Assembly (NCBI GenBank): GCA_025916135.1
Contig: CP104793.1
Coordinates: 2,294,001-2,358,000, forward strand
Direction: 5' to 3'
Source: Rhodobacteraceae bacterium D3-12
Lineage (GTDB): Bacteria; Pseudomonadota; Alphaproteobacteria; Rhodobacterales; Rhodobacteraceae
DNA: 64,000 nucleotides
How positions within the stretch are numbered: position 1 is the first letter of the stretch; every line of letters starts with the position of its first letter. The notes beneath the pieces were generated by a model. It did no database searches and was not told where the DNA came from. It saw only the letters and a program-made list of their open reading frames with translations. Below are positions 63,949 through 64,000 of the stretch, one piece after another. A program made the position numbers and the translations under genes.

Positions 63949-64000
63949 AAGAGAAGCGATACAATCAGAAGCGCGCCTGCGCGTTAGCTGGAATCGATCC
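63763..64000 (+). mobile_element. IS3-family insertion-sequence remnant, running past the window end
   Basis: The OrfA tail (above) is followed in the -1 frame by RRNAAAWAMKEKRYNQKRACALAGIDP, which matches the N-terminal region of IS3-family OrfB (AVAWAMKERGYSQRRAC.LAGID pattern) and continues beyond 64000. The arrangement, with overlapping frames and an A6 slippery run, is that of IS3 elements. The 5' end of OrfA and the left inverted repeat are not recognisable, so at least the left side is truncated. Confidence 0.75.

Noticed and set aside
1-64000. CRISPR arrays, tRNA/rRNA genes, prophage or conjugative genes
   Set aside because: Looked for regular short repeats, tRNA-like cloverleaf ends and phage structural or integrase genes; none were seen apart from the IS remnant at the right edge.

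Overview
The window looks like a chromosomal segment of a GC-rich alphaproteobacterium, most likely Rhodobacteraceae (Roseobacter-type). The grounds are gene content and order: a Crp-cydDCAB block, a B12-riboswitch-led btuBFCD-cbiZ block, many polyamine-type ABC transporters, a tripartite tricarboxylate transporter and dense operons with 4-nt ATGA overlaps. No rRNA, tRNA, CRISPR array or replication origin was seen.

Layout. (1) 1-5911, minus strand: Crp/Fnr regulator, cydD, cydC, cydA and the start of cydB, giving cytochrome bd oxidase and its ABC assembly factor. (2) 6110-11566, plus strand: cobalamin riboswitch, TonB receptor, BtuF/C/D-type importer and the cobinamide-salvage enzyme CbiZ, followed by wreckage of an RND efflux operon (about 11600-12871). 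(3) 12984-21358, minus strand: an acyclic-terpene-utilisation (Atu)-like operon of acyl-CoA dehydrogenase, AtuA-like protein, enoyl-CoA hydratase, biotin carboxylase and carboxyltransferase, with a divergent TetR regulator and paired operator-like repeats. (4) 22296-27375, minus strand: hydantoinase/oxoprolinase A and B subunits with an AraC regulator; then an AEC transporter. (5) 28762-34063: a LysR regulator divergent from a LamB/YcsF, biotin carrier, biotin carboxylase, AHS1, AHS2 operon, which resembles a urea-carboxylase-type machine split into subunits. (6) 34239-47070, plus strand: a solute-binding-protein paralogue with no visible signal peptide, a GntR regulator with two winged helices, a polyamine-type ABC transporter with two ATPase genes, two SDR dehydrogenases, an amidase, a polysaccharide-deacetylase-type hydrolase, a small CxxC protein and a CobW GTPase. 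(7) 47212-57269: MOSC/ferredoxin-reductase fusion, IclR regulator, gamma-glutamyltransferase and a second polyamine-type ABC transporter (minus), divergent from a P1-family peptidase and an alpha/beta hydrolase (plus). (8) 57597-64000: glycerate-kinase remnant, GntR/UTRA regulator, TctABC transporter, a divergent two-domain metallophosphoesterase, and a chimeric insertion-sequence remnant running off the window.

The central 29-57 kb reads as an uptake-and-catabolism region for nitrogenous compounds with amide, lactam or gamma-glutamyl bonds: several importers, several amide-bond hydrolases and an ATP/biotin-dependent carboxylase. The substrates cannot be read from sequence.

Quality warning. 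Four genes (cydD, the atuA-like gene, the MOSC fusion, the second potA-like gene) contain five single-base frame breaks in total. Each lies in a run of C on the + strand, and restoring one base per break gives a full-length, family-typical protein. Consensus sequencing error is the likeliest cause. The RND remnant is different: it has a large internal deletion and looks truly dead.
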